A stretch of 64,000 bases of DNA, taken from contig NZ_JNFA01000023.1 of assembly GCF_000766865.1 (NCBI RefSeq), positions 124,001 through 188,000 on the forward strand, written 5' to 3'. Shown here piece by piece: positions 46,105 to 55,177 of the stretch. The notes under the pieces are model-generated. The model was given only the letters and a program-made list of their open reading frames with translations, ran no database searches and was not told the origin of the DNA. Position 1 is the first letter of the stretch. Each line of letters starts with the position of its first letter. The stretch comes from Listeria booriae. GTDB taxonomy: Bacteria; Bacillota; Bacilli; Lactobacillales; Listeriaceae. Both the position numbers and the translations under genes were made by a program.

Positions 46105-47574
46105 ATGACAGAAGTGAAAGAACAAGTGGCTTTAATAACTATTTTTGGCGGTACGGGAGATTTGGCAAATCGTAAACTTTACCCTTCGCTATACCATCTC
46201 TTTACAAAAGGATTTTTGAAAGAGAATTTTGCAGTGATTGGTACTGCTCGTCGTCCGTGGACAAATGATTTCTTCCGCGAAAAAGTAGTGGAATCTTTAA
46301 AAGGAATTGAAGAAGAAGGTTTTGATCCGCAAGATTTTGCTTCTCATTTCTACTATCAATCACATGATGTAACGAACCGAGAATCTTATGTTCAACTAAA
46401 AGATCTCTCCGATGAACTCGACAAAAAGTATGAACTGCAAGGAAATCGTCTATTCTACCTAGCAATGGCACCTAATTTCTTTGGAACAATTGCTAGTCGA
46501 TTAAAGTCAGAAGGTTTTGTCGATAATGATGGCTTTAGTCGTTTAATTATTGAAAAACCATTCGGTCGTGATTTAGCGAGTGCCCAGGAATTAAATGAAT
46601 CGCTACGTCAAGCTTTTGCGGAGAATGAAATTTACCGTATTGACCATTATTTAGGTAAAGAGATGATTCAAAATATTTCTGTTATCCGTTTTGCGAATTC
46701 TATTATTGAATCGCTTTGGAATAATCGCTATATTGATAACGTCCAAGTAACACTTAGTGAAACGCTTGGTGTAGAAGATCGCGGTCGTTATTACGAAGAA
46801 AGTGGCGCTTTGCGTGATATGGTACAAAATCATATTTTACAAATCGTATCATTGCTTGCCATGGAACCACCAATTAAGCTAACAACTCAAGAAATTCGCC
46901 ATGAAAAAGTACGTGCGCTTCGTTCGTTACGTGTTATTGAAGGCGAAGATGTCTATAAATATTTCGTGCGCGGTCAATATGGTCCAGGTACTGTGGATGG
47001 CGAACAATTAGAAGGCTATCGTCAAGCTGAAAATGTCGATCCAGATTCTAATACCGAAACATTCGTAGCAGCCAAGCTAATGATTGACAATTTCCGTTGG
47101 AGCGGCGTACCATTTTATATCCGCACCGGAAAACGTTTAGCGAAAAAAGCAACACAAATTGCCATTCAATTCAAGAGTGTACCGATGAATCTATTTGGCG
47201 GCCAACAATCGCTTGCAGGAAATGTACTCGTGATACATATCCAACCAGACGAAGGTATCACACTGCACATGAATGTCAAAGAACCAGGCCAAGGAATGCT
47301 AACCATGCCAATCAACCTAAACTACGCCCACTCCTCACCAGACGGCATGAACACACCAGAAGCCTACGAAAAACTAATCCAAGACTGCCTAAACGGCGAC
47401 GCAACCTACTTCTCTCATTGGGATGAAGTCTCCCTATCATGGAACTTCGTCGACAAAGTAGCCAACGTATGGTCCAACACGAAAGAACACTTCCCGAACT
47501 ACACATCCGGCACAATGGGACCTAAAGAAGCAGATAAGTTGGTTGCGCAGGATGGGTTTGAGTGGTTTGAATGA
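46105..47574 (+). CDS. zwf: Glucose-6-phosphate 1-dehydrogenase
   Basis: 489 residues. The NADP motif G-G-T-G-D-L-A-N-R-K spans 15-24 and the substrate motif R-I-D-H-Y-L-G-K-E spans 178-186, with the catalytic His at 181. It opens the oxidative pentose phosphate pathway and supplies NADPH. It is divergent from rnz, monocistronic and followed by a strong terminator at 47786. Confidence 0.96.
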   Translation: MTEVKEQVALITIFGGTGDLANRKLYPSLYHLFTKGFLKENFAVIGTARRPWTNDFFREKVVESLKGIEEEGFDPQDFASHFYYQSHDVTNRESYVQLKDLSDELDKKYELQGNRLFYLAMAPNFFGTIASRLKSEGFVDNDGFSRLIIEKPFGRDLASAQELNESLRQAFAENEIYRIDHYLGKEMIQNISVIRFANSIIESLWNNRYIDNVQVTLSETLGVEDRGRYYEESGALRDMVQNHILQIVSLLAMEPPIKLTTQEIRHEKVRALRSLRVIEGEDVYKYFVRGQYGPGTVDGEQLEGYRQAENVDPDSNTETFVAAKLMIDNFRWSGVPFYIRTGKRLAKKATQIAIQFKSVPMNLFGGQQSLAGNVLVIHIQPDEGITLHMNVKEPGQGMLTMPINLNYAHSSPDGMNTPEAYEKLIQDCLNGDATYFSHWDEVSLSWNFVDKVANVWSNTKEHFPNYTSGTMGPKEADKLVAQDGFEWFE

Positions 47575-47576
47575 AA

Positions 47577-47686
47577 AGCTGAAACAGCCCGTTTACCCCT
47601 GAAAGAGCTTGGAGCAGGCGCAATAAAAATCCTCTTTTGATTTTTATGGAGGCTGTGAAAGCTCCGAAGGGGTGGCTGTTGAAGCT
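47577..47686. repeat. Long imperfect hairpin directly after zwf
   Basis: Paired blocks, outside to inside: AGCT (47577/47683), AACAGCC/GGCTGTT (47583/47674), ACCCCT/AGGGGT (47595/47668), GGAGC/GCTCC (47611/47661), and a 9-pair inner stem ATAAAAATC/GATTTTTAT (47623/47639). No open frame or T-run follows, and a normal terminator lies 100 bases further on. It may be a structured RNA or a mobile palindromic repeat. Confidence 0.6.
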
Positions 47687-47785
47687 GGATCGCGAGACAT
47701 AGATACGTAACAACAGCATAGAATTCTCGCAAACATGATTGCCTAACCTAGAAAGCCTATCAATTAAGATTTGAAAACTAAATCC

Positions 47786-47830
47786 AAAAAGCAAGAACGG
47801 CCGCAGTAAAAAGCCGCTCTTGCTTTTTTT
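47786..47830 (+). terminator. Terminator of zwf
   Basis: AAAAAGCAAGAacGGC pairs with GCCgcTCTTGCTTTTT, followed by more T. The 369 bases between zwf and yueI contain only this, the upstream hairpin and a short AT-rich promoter region. Confidence 0.88.
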
Positions 47831-47943
47831 AGTCCTCTCAAATTCCCCAAAACCAAAACCATCTCCCCCCCACCCAATCATCGTTCCCTTTTTCACAAAT
47901 CCATGTTACAATAAAATAGAACAAACCATAAAGGAGAATCAAT

Positions 47944-48381
47944 ATGCCAGAAAGCATTGACGATTATATCGATCGCGGAATTCATGGTGCGAAAGAAATC
48001 AATCCAGCCGAACGCAAGAAGTATCTCGGCACATTTCGAGAACGAATCGAAATCCAAATGAGCAAACAAGAAGTATTCGAAAAATATTGCACGAAAGAAC
48101 TCGAACAAGAAATGAAGGACCATCCGAAAGCTAAATTATTGCTTAACGGTTCCATTTCCTACGAAATTTTGCGCGCGTATATTATGCTCGCAGAAAAACA
48201 TAAACTGCCCTTCTCCATCGTTGCGCGTGAAGACGATGATACACCAGTTGGTCTCGTGCTAACGGAGGATTACGAAATCAACCGCGAAGACACGCACCTC
48301 CATGAAACACCGGCAATCACAGAAGACACCACGGGGAAAGTGACCCTGCTCGACAAAATTAGGGCTATATTTAAAGAATAA
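47944..48381 (+). CDS. yueI: YueI-family protein (DUF1694)
   Basis: 145 residues, acidic and soluble, beginning M-P-E-S-I-D-D-Y-I-D-R-G-I-H-G. E-R-K-K-Y-L-G-T-F-R-E-R and K-L-P-F-S-I-V follow, characteristic of YueI. The function is unknown across the family. AAAGGAG lies upstream of the ATG. Confidence 0.85.
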   Translation: MPESIDDYIDRGIHGAKEINPAERKKYLGTFRERIEIQMSKQEVFEKYCTKELEQEMKDHPKAKLLLNGSISYEILRAYIMLAEKHKLPFSIVAREDDDTPVGLVLTEDYEINREDTHLHETPAITEDTTGKVTLLDKIRAIFKE

Positions 48382-48397
48382 AAGGATGTGACACTTT

Positions 48398-48538
48398 ATG
48401 CTTCACACGGTCGTTATCGCGCTTGCCATCCTTGTTTTCTTGCAAACGATTTATTTTTTCATACGAAAGAACACCGACATGGGCGTGATGTTTCTCCTCA
48501 TCGGTGTTGCGTTATTAATTATTTCAACCATCGGCTAA
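48398..48538 (+). CDS. Small two-helix membrane protein, 46 residues
   Basis: The frame begins M-L-H-T-V-V-I-A-L and ends I-I-S-T-I-G. It has two hydrophobic helices (about 3-22 and 29-45) joined by the basic turn R-K-N-T-D. AAAGGATG lies 9 bases before the ATG and 16 bases separate it from the yueI stop, so it should be co-transcribed. A terminator follows four bases after its stop. I do not recognise the family. Confidence 0.65.
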   Translation: MLHTVVIALAILVFLQTIYFFIRKNTDMGVMFLLIGVALLIISTIG

Positions 48539-48984
48539 TTGAAAGGCTCGCCAGTATCCAATGCTGTGCGGAGCCTTTTTTGCATGTCGCCGATACCTTT
48601 TGAGCCGTGGAGTGGGAAGGAAAAAACTTGCTTTCCATTGGTTATTTGCTCTAGTAAGGGCTTAAATTTCTGTCCACCTAACATCGTAATGGATGCTTGT
48701 TGGATTCCAAGCGCCTGCCATTGCTGCGTTAACGCTTCTAGCCCAATCGTTTCTGGGGTCACTCCGCGTGCCGTAAACCTGACATCGTATGTTCCCAAAA
48801 CAAGCGAATCGGGCTTTAAAAAACCATACTTCGGCGATAAAATAAGATAATCCCCATCAAACGTTTCCGCGTACGCCTTGCACAGCCGATGAAAATTCCC
48901 GGTATACGCTTCACTCGCCTTCACCGCACCTAAGTCGCTCTGTTTGTCCCAAATTTTCGGCTTTCCAGATGGAATAATAATCAT
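48535..48984 (-). CDS. DUF6884-like protein
   Basis: 149 residues from M-I-I-I-P-S-G-K-P-K-I-W-D, with AAGGTG upstream. Motifs resembling DUF6884/YaaA-related proteins are visible: I-I-I-P-S-G-K-P-K-I-W at the start, then L-I-L-S-P-K-Y-G-F-L and M-L-G-G-Q-K-F. These proteins may bind DNA or nucleotides, but the function here is unknown. The start overlaps the following acetyltransferase stop as ATGA, so the two are translationally coupled. Its 3' end contains the terminator of the opposite-strand genes. Confidence 0.65.
   Translation of the reverse strand: MIIIPSGKPKIWDKQSDLGAVKASEAYTGNFHRLCKAYAETFDGDYLILSPKYGFLKPDSLVLGTYDVRFTARGVTPETIGLEALTQQWQALGIQQASITMLGGQKFKPLLEQITNGKQVFSFPLHGSKGIGDMQKRLRTALDTGEPFN
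48542..48580 (+). terminator. Terminator of yueI and the small membrane protein
   Basis: AAAGGCTC pairs with GAGCCTTT, followed by TTTTGC. It lies within the last codons of the convergent DUF6884-like gene. Confidence 0.8.
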
Positions 48985-49514
48985 GATACACCTTGATTCA
49001 TCGGATATTCCCACAACACAATCCGACCGCGCGATTCGACTTTGTCTTGATCTGGCTGATACACGAACCCTGCTTTTTTCAACACTTGGATCGAATGCGT
49101 ATTCGTTTCAAAACTCCTTGCAAAAATCCGCTTAATCTCCGGCTGAACTTGTAGCCACGCAAGCAATTCCATCAAAGCTTCTGACACGTAACCCTGATTT
49201 TGATACCCTGGTACGATGCTATAACCAAGCTCAATCTCCCCTGTTTCCTCAGGCTTGCCCTGTCCACCAATTTCGCCGATTATCTTGTTTTCCTCTTTCA
49301 AAACTATCAAATGCGTCCATTTCGTCATTTCTGGCTCTTTTTTGACGTTCTCTAACACATATGGTAGATAAAAAAAGAAATCAATACCTGGCCAGTCTCT
49401 GGACACCTCATAGCCCGATACGCGTTCTAGTTCGTCCACCCCTGCGATCGTTGCCTGAATCCACTCCAAATTATACTCTAACAACAACAGCCGTTTCGTT
49501 TCTAATTTTCCCAT
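48981..49514 (-). CDS. GNAT-family N-acetyltransferase
   Basis: 177 residues from M-G-K-L-E-T-K-R-L, the usual RimJ/RimL N-terminus; another ATG at 49538 is possible and neither has a strong ribosome site. Visible are I-G-E-I-G-G, L-G-Y-S-I-V-P-G-Y-Q-N-Q-G-Y-V-S-E-A and V-L-K-K-A-G-F. The substrate is unknown. It is the upstream partner of the DUF6884-like gene. Confidence 0.8.
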   Translation of the reverse strand: MGKLETKRLLLLEYNLEWIQATIAGVDELERVSGYEVSRDWPGIDFFFYLPYVLENVKKEPEMTKWTHLIVLKEENKIIGEIGGQGKPEETGEIELGYSIVPGYQNQGYVSEALMELLAWLQVQPEIKRIFARSFETNTHSIQVLKKAGFVYQPDQDKVESRGRIVLWEYPMNQGVS

Positions 49515-49649
49515 GACAAAACCCGACTTTCCATTCATTTATCTTACTCTAAAACTATCAAATTCTGCCTCAATGCGCAATTATTTTGCAGAATACCACC
49601 TGTTATTATTACCACATACTAATTTTTTCGAATCTTTTTTCATTATATT

Positions 49650-49663
49650 TGTATCCGCTTACA
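49650..49663 (+). promoter_or_regulatory. cre site (CcpA) upstream of the ilv-leu promoter
   Basis: Read on the minus strand, TGTAAGCGGATACA fits the catabolite-responsive consensus TGNAANCGNWNNCA at every defined base. Its centre lies about 120 bases before the predicted transcription start. That distance suits activation, as CcpA activates the Bacillus ilv-leu operon from an upstream cre. Confidence 0.7.
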
Positions 49664-49725
49664 CGTAGTTTTACCAATCAATTTGGCTATGTATTCTCGT
49701 TTTTCAATGAAATGCAAAAGCAATA

Positions 49726-49740
49726 AATTTTCAAAAAACA
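49726..49740 (+). promoter_or_regulatory. CodY-like box next to the ilv-leu -35
   Basis: AATTTTCAAAAAACA matches the CodY consensus AATTTTCWGAAAATT at 12 of 15 positions. It ends one base before the -35 hexamer, where CodY with branched-chain amino acids and GTP would block polymerase. Confidence 0.6.
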
Positions 49741-49741
49741 G

Positions 49742-49769
49742 TTGACATTTTCCCCTCAAAAGCTATAAT
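49742..49769 (+). promoter_or_regulatory. ilv-leu operon promoter
   Basis: Perfect TTGACA (49742-49747) and perfect TATAAT (49764-49769) are separated by 16 bases. The start would be near 49776, giving a leader of about 375 bases before ilvD. Confidence 0.9.
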
Positions 49770-49872
49770 TAATGTTATTACAAGCAACGTTATTTCCGAC
49801 ATACTTAAAACGGGCTACATAATCGAATTTTTAAGTATCTCATATTTTGATAAAAAGAGGAGCTAATGACTT

Positions 49873-49920
49873 ATGAAAACTTTTAACCGAAATTACGTCA
49901 TTACAATTTTATTACTCTAG
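49873..49920 (+). CDS. ilv-leu leader peptide (Rli60-type attenuator)
   Basis: A 15-codon frame, M-K-T-F-N-R-N-Y-V-I-T-I-L-L-L, follows GAGGAG by ten bases. Six of its last seven codons are Val, Ile or Leu, so the ribosome would stall here when charged branched-chain tRNAs are scarce. The stop codon is two bases from the first arm of the downstream RNA structures. This is the arrangement described for the Listeria Rli60 leader upstream of ilvD. A competing short frame from ATG 49866 is less likely. Confidence 0.8.
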   Translation: MKTFNRNYVITILLL

Positions 49921-49921
49921 C

Positions 49922-50033
49922 AAGGGTCTGGAACACTGTTTAAAACAAGCAGTCGTTTAGATCCTGTTTATCATTAAATGGGATTCTTATCTAGGCATCC
50001 CATTTTTTTACTCAAAAAATGGGGTGCTTTTTT
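49922..50033 (+). promoter_or_regulatory. Attenuator of the ilv-leu operon with two overlapping terminators
   Basis: Hairpin P: AGGGTCT (49923-49929) with AGATCCT (49959-49965). Alternative pairing: AGATCC (49959-49964) with GGATTCT around 49981-49987. Terminator A: ATGGGAT (49978-49984) with ATCCCAT (49997-50003) plus seven T. Terminator B: GCATCCCATTTTTT (49995-50008) with AAAAAATGGGGTGC (50014-50027), 14 pairs, then six T. P and A can coexist (leu-replete, off). Stalling over the leader frees AGATCC to disrupt A. How B is avoided is not clear. Confidence 0.75.
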
Positions 50034-50149
50034 GTTGCCAAGCACTTGATTTGCCGCTTATTTTTCAGACAAAAGGTCATGCTAGTGATTATATTCTAAA
50101 AATTCAGCTTCGACCAACAATTATAATTAAAGAAACGGGGTACATGCTC

Positions 50150-51841
50150 ATGCGTAGTGATAAAATTAAAAAAGGTGTCGAACAAGCTCCAGCTCGGAGT
50201 CTTCTACATGCCACAGGTCAAATAAAAAGTCCAGGTGATATGGACAAACCATTTATCGCCATTTGTAACTCTTATATCGATATCGTTCCTGGCCATGTGC
50301 ATTTGCGAGAGCTTGCGGATATTGCGAAAGAAGCGATTCGTGAAGCTGGTGGTATTCCTTTCGAGTTCAATACAATCGGTGTCGATGACGGAATTGCCAT
50401 GGGACACATCGGGATGCGTTACTCCCTTCCGAGCCGCGAAGTCATTGCTGATGCTGCTGAAACGGTAATTAACGCCCACTGGTTCGATGGTGTTATGTAT
50501 ATTCCGAACTGTGACAAAATTACACCGGGCATGCTACTTGCCTCTGTTAGAACGAATGTACCTGCTATTTTTTGCTCTGGTGGTCCGATGAAAGCTGGTC
50601 TTTCTGCTACTGGTAAAGCTTTGACGCTCTCTTCTATGTTCGAAGCGGTTGGTGCTTTTAAAGAAGGTAGCATGAGCCAAGAAGAATTTTTAGATATGGA
50701 AGCGAATGCGTGTCCAACGTGTGGTTCATGTGCTGGTATGTTTACAGCAAACTCTATGAACTGCTTGATGGAAGTGCTTGGTATGGCGGTTCCTTTTAAC
50801 GGGACAACGCTTGCTGTATCCGAAGCGCGTCGTGATTTGATCCGTGAATCAGCTTTCCATTTGATGGATCTTGTGAAAAAAGATATTCGTCCTCGCGATA
50901 TTATTACACGTGATGCGATTGATGACGCTTTTGCGCTAGATATGGCAATGGGTGGTTCTACTAACACCGTGCTTCACGTTCTAGCTCTTGCAAATGAAGC
51001 GGAAATCGATTACGACCTAGAGCGCATTAACGAAATCGCAAGTCGTGTTCCCTACCTATCCAAAATTGCTCCGTCCTCTGCTTATTCAATGCATGACGTA
51101 CACGAAGCAGGCGGCGTTCCAGCCATTATGAAAGAACTGGTTGAGCTTGGCGACGCGATTCATCCCGACCGAATCACCGTCACTGGCAAAACCATCCGCG
51201 AAAACGTAGAAGATGCCAAAATTCACAATACCGATGTTATCCATCCTAAAGAAAATCCTTATACAAAAACAGGCGGTCTCTCCATCCTATTCGGAAATAT
51301 CGCACCAAAAGGTTCGGCTATCAAAGTCGGCGGTGTGGATCCTTCTGTATCCGTCTTTACCGGAAAAGCGATTTGTTTTGACTCGCATGACGCAGCGGTT
51401 GAAGCGATTGATAATCATACCGTTCGCGAAGGCCATGTTGTCGTGATTCGCTATGAAGGTCCTCGAGGTGGCCCAGGAATGCCAGAAATGTTGGCTCCTA
51501 CTTCTTCCATCGTTGGACGCGGTTTAGGAAAAGATGTCGCACTCATTACAGACGGTCGTTTCTCTGGGGCAACGCGTGGTATCGCGATTGGTCATATTTC
51601 ACCAGAAGCTGCAGCAGGTGGTCCGATTGCACTCATTGAAGATGGTGATACAATCGTGATTGACCTTCCAAACCGGACGCTAAACGTAGAAGTCGCGCCA
51701 GATGTTCTAGAAGCACGACGCGCCAACATCCCTAAATTTGTTCCGAAAATTAAAAAAGGTTATCTGGCACGCTACGCTGCACTTGTAACTTCTGCGCATA
51801 CCGGTGGCGTAATGAAACTTCCAGATGAATTTCTAGAATAA
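50150..51841 (+). CDS. ilvD: Dihydroxy-acid dehydratase
   Basis: 564 residues from M-R-S-D-K-I-K-K. Cluster ligands are in N-C-D-K-I-T-P-G (Cys121) and the C-P-T-C-G-S-C block (188-194). It dehydrates dihydroxy acids to the keto acids of valine and isoleucine. Start 50150 was chosen because a GGGG element lies nine bases upstream; the long frame from 50024 is inside the attenuator. Confidence 0.96.
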   Translation: MRSDKIKKGVEQAPARSLLHATGQIKSPGDMDKPFIAICNSYIDIVPGHVHLRELADIAKEAIREAGGIPFEFNTIGVDDGIAMGHIGMRYSLPSREVIADAAETVINAHWFDGVMYIPNCDKITPGMLLASVRTNVPAIFCSGGPMKAGLSATGKALTLSSMFEAVGAFKEGSMSQEEFLDMEANACPTCGSCAGMFTANSMNCLMEVLGMAVPFNGTTLAVSEARRDLIRESAFHLMDLVKKDIRPRDIITRDAIDDAFALDMAMGGSTNTVLHVLALANEAEIDYDLERINEIASRVPYLSKIAPSSAYSMHDVHEAGGVPAIMKELVELGDAIHPDRITVTGKTIRENVEDAKIHNTDVIHPKENPYTKTGGLSILFGNIAPKGSAIKVGGVDPSVSVFTGKAICFDSHDAAVEAIDNHTVREGHVVVIRYEGPRGGPGMPEMLAPTSSIVGRGLGKDVALITDGRFSGATRGIAIGHISPEAAAGGPIALIEDGDTIVIDLPNRTLNVEVAPDVLEARRANIPKFVPKIKKGYLARYAALVTSAHTGGVMKLPDEFLE

Positions 51842-51859
51842 TAAGGAGAGGTGAAAAGA

Positions 51860-53569
51860 ATGATGAAAGTAGAAAAGCAAGCAGCAACGACAACGAACAG
51901 TGGTGCTGAACTATTAATTCAAGCTTTAAAAGCGCAAGACGTGGATATGATTTTTGGTTATCCGGGTGGTGCCGTACTTCCTTTGTACGATGCTTTTTAT
52001 GACTGTGATATTCCGCATATCTTAACCCGTCACGAACAAGGCGCGGTGCATGCTGCGGAAGGTTATGCGCGTGTAACTGGGAAAGCTGGCGTTGTTGTCG
52101 TAACTAGTGGCCCTGGCGCTACAAACGCACTGACAGGGATTGCTGATGCGATGAGCGACTCGATTCCACTCGTTGTTTTCACCGGACAAGTTGCGACGCC
52201 GGGTATTGGGAAAGACGCGTTCCAAGAAGCTGACATGATTGGCTTAACGATTCCGATTACGAAATATAACTACCAAGTTCGCGATGTAAAAGATATTCCG
52301 AAGATCATTAAAGAAGCGTTTCATATCGCTACGACTGGTCGTAAAGGTCCTGTTGTCATCGACTTACCGAAAGATATCTCGATTGCTTCGACCGACAAAG
52401 TCAACGATGACACTATCCATTTGCCGGGCTACCAACCTACTGTGATGCCAAACAGAATGCAACTTGAAAAATTAATGCAAGCCTTGGCCGAAGCAAGTAA
52501 ACCTGTTATTTTGGCAGGTGCGGGTGTGAATCATGCTCGCGCTACGGCGGAACTACTTGATTTTGCAGAAAAGTATCAAATCCCAGTCGTCAATACACTA
52601 CTTGGACTTGGTAGTTTCCCGCAGGATCATCCCCTATTCCTCGGAATGGGCGGAATGCATGGTTCCTACGCTGCGAACATGGCGCTCACAGATCCAGATT
52701 TACTGATTAACTTCGGTTCTCGGTTTGATGATCGGGTTGTCGGTGTGCCAAAAGAATTCGCGAAACACGCTGTCATTGCACATATTGATATCGACCCTGC
52801 GGAGATTGGCAAAGTCTTAACAACGAAAATTCCGATTGTTGCGGATATTAAAGAAACGCTGACACAATTGCTTGATATCGAAATCCCTGAAAAAGCAGAT
52901 ACGAGCCATTGGTACAAGTTAAATATGACGCGCAAAGAACGCCATCCATTCACGTATAATCGTGAGGCAAAAGCAGAAATCAAACCGCAAAAAGTTATCG
53001 AAATCATCGGTGACATCACGGCAGGCAAAGCATTAGTCGCGACCGATGTTGGTCAGCATCAAATGTGGGTTGCGCAATTTTATCCGTTTAGTCATGATCA
53101 CCAAATCATGACGAGTGGCGGACTTGGAACGATGGGCTTTGGCTTCCCTGCAGCAATTGGTGCACAGCTTGCTTATCCTGAACAAACGGTTGTTGCTTTT
53201 GTTGGGGATGGTGGTTTCCAAATGACAAATCAAGAACTTGCGATTTTAAATGATTATATGATTAATCTAAAAGTCGTAATTTTAAATAATAGCACGCTCG
53301 GTATGGTACGCCAATGGCAAGAGAAGTTCCATAACGAACGCTACTCCCATTCGATTTTCCAAAGCCAGCCTGATTTTGTGAAACTTTCAGAAGCTTATGG
53401 TGTAAAAGCAGTTCGTCTGACGGACCCGACGACACTAGAAGCTGATTTAGCGGAAGCTTTTGCTTATCCTGGTCCAATGGTTATTGATTGTGTGATTTCA
53501 CCAAACGAGCTCGTGTTGCCTATGATTCCACCAGGTAAAGCGAATCATCAAATGGAAGGAGTGGAATAA
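51860..53569 (+). CDS. ilvB: Acetolactate synthase, catalytic large subunit
   Basis: 569 residues with AGGAGAGG upstream. The thiamine-diphosphate fold has the activating glutamate in [12 protein letters not shown], the FAD-linker middle domain, and the G-D-G-G-F-Q-M metal motif near residue 455. It is the biosynthetic, ilvN-regulated type rather than catabolic AlsS. It makes acetolactate and acetohydroxybutyrate. The acetolactate decarboxylase at 61163 could divert its product. Confidence 0.95.
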   Translation: MMKVEKQAATTTNSGAELLIQALKAQDVDMIFGYPGGAVLPLYDAFYDCDIPHILTRHEQGAVHAAEGYARVTGKAGVVVVTSGPGATNALTGIADAMSDSIPLVVFTGQVATPGIGKDAFQEADMIGLTIPITKYNYQVRDVKDIPKIIKEAFHIATTGRKGPVVIDLPKDISIASTDKVNDDTIHLPGYQPTVMPNRMQLEKLMQALAEASKPVILAGAGVNHARATAELLDFAEKYQIPVVNTLLGLGSFPQDHPLFLGMGGMHGSYAANMALTDPDLLINFGSRFDDRVVGVPKEFAKHAVIAHIDIDPAEIGKVLTTKIPIVADIKETLTQLLDIEIPEKADTSHWYKLNMTRKERHPFTYNREAKAEIKPQKVIEIIGDITAGKALVATDVGQHQMWVAQFYPFSHDHQIMTSGGLGTMGFGFPAAIGAQLAYPEQTVVAFVGDGGFQMTNQELAILNDYMINLKVVILNNSTLGMVRQWQEKFHNERYSHSIFQSQPDFVKLSEAYGVKAVRLTDPTTLEADLAEAFAYPGPMVIDCVISPNELVLPMIPPGKANHQMEGVE

Positions 53570-54052
53570 ATGCGACGAATCATTACCGCAACAGTTAATA
53601 ATTCAAGTGGGGTCCTCAACAGAATCACCGGCGTTATTTCCAGACGGCAATACAATATTGATAGCATTTCCGTTGGCTGGACAGAAATCGCCAATGTTTC
53701 CCGCATTACTATCGTCGTGCACGTCGACTCCCTTTATGAGATCGAACAAGTGACGAAGCAGTTAAACAAACAAATCGATGTGTTGAAAGTAAGCGATATT
53801 ACCGATGACCCGCATATGGAGCGCGAACTAGCATTAGTAAAAGTCAACGCCCCTGCCGCAACTCGTGCTGAAATCAATTCCATCATCGAACCATTCCGAG
53901 CAACAGTCATTGATGTTGGTAAAAACAGCGTCGTTGTCCAAGTCGCAGGAACGAGCGAGAAAGTCAATGCCTTTGTGGACAGCATTCGCCCTTACGGCAT
54001 TAAACAGATGGCACGAACTGGTGTCACTGGTTTTACACGAAGCGCCAAATAA
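53570..54052 (+). CDS. ilvN: Acetolactate synthase, regulatory small subunit
   Basis: 160 residues. An N-terminal ACT domain (N-S-S-G-V-L-N-R-I-T-G-V-I-S-R-R) and a C-terminal half are present, typical of IlvN/IlvH. It confers valine feedback inhibition. The ATG abuts the ilvB stop, so equimolar synthesis is likely. Confidence 0.95.
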   Translation: MRRIITATVNNSSGVLNRITGVISRRQYNIDSISVGWTEIANVSRITIVVHVDSLYEIEQVTKQLNKQIDVLKVSDITDDPHMERELALVKVNAPAATRAEINSIIEPFRATVIDVGKNSVVVQVAGTSEKVNAFVDSIRPYGIKQMARTGVTGFTRSAK

Positions 54053-54089
54053 TTGTGAATCCCAGAAATCCTTTTTCTGAGAAATATAA

Positions 54090-55112
<1,023 letters not shown>

Positions 55113-55126
55113 TAGGAAGAGAAATT

Positions 55127-55157
55127 GGGGATACGCAAAACTCGCCTGTCCCCTTTT
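55127..55157 (+). promoter_or_regulatory. Hairpin between ilvC and leuA
   Basis: GGGGA (55127-55131) pairs with TCCCC (55149-55153), with an inner GC/GC pair, and TTTTC follows. It could be a weak terminator or an mRNA stability/processing site that lowers leu relative to ilv expression; in Bacillus the ilv-leu transcript is processed near this point. Confidence 0.45.
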
Positions 55158-55177
55158 CTAATATGAGGTGAAAAAAC

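Noticed and set aside
50024-50149. Upstream extension of ilvD by 42 codons
   Set aside because: It begins inside the terminator region of the attenuator, has no ribosome site, and dihydroxy-acid dehydratases start at M-R-S-D-K.
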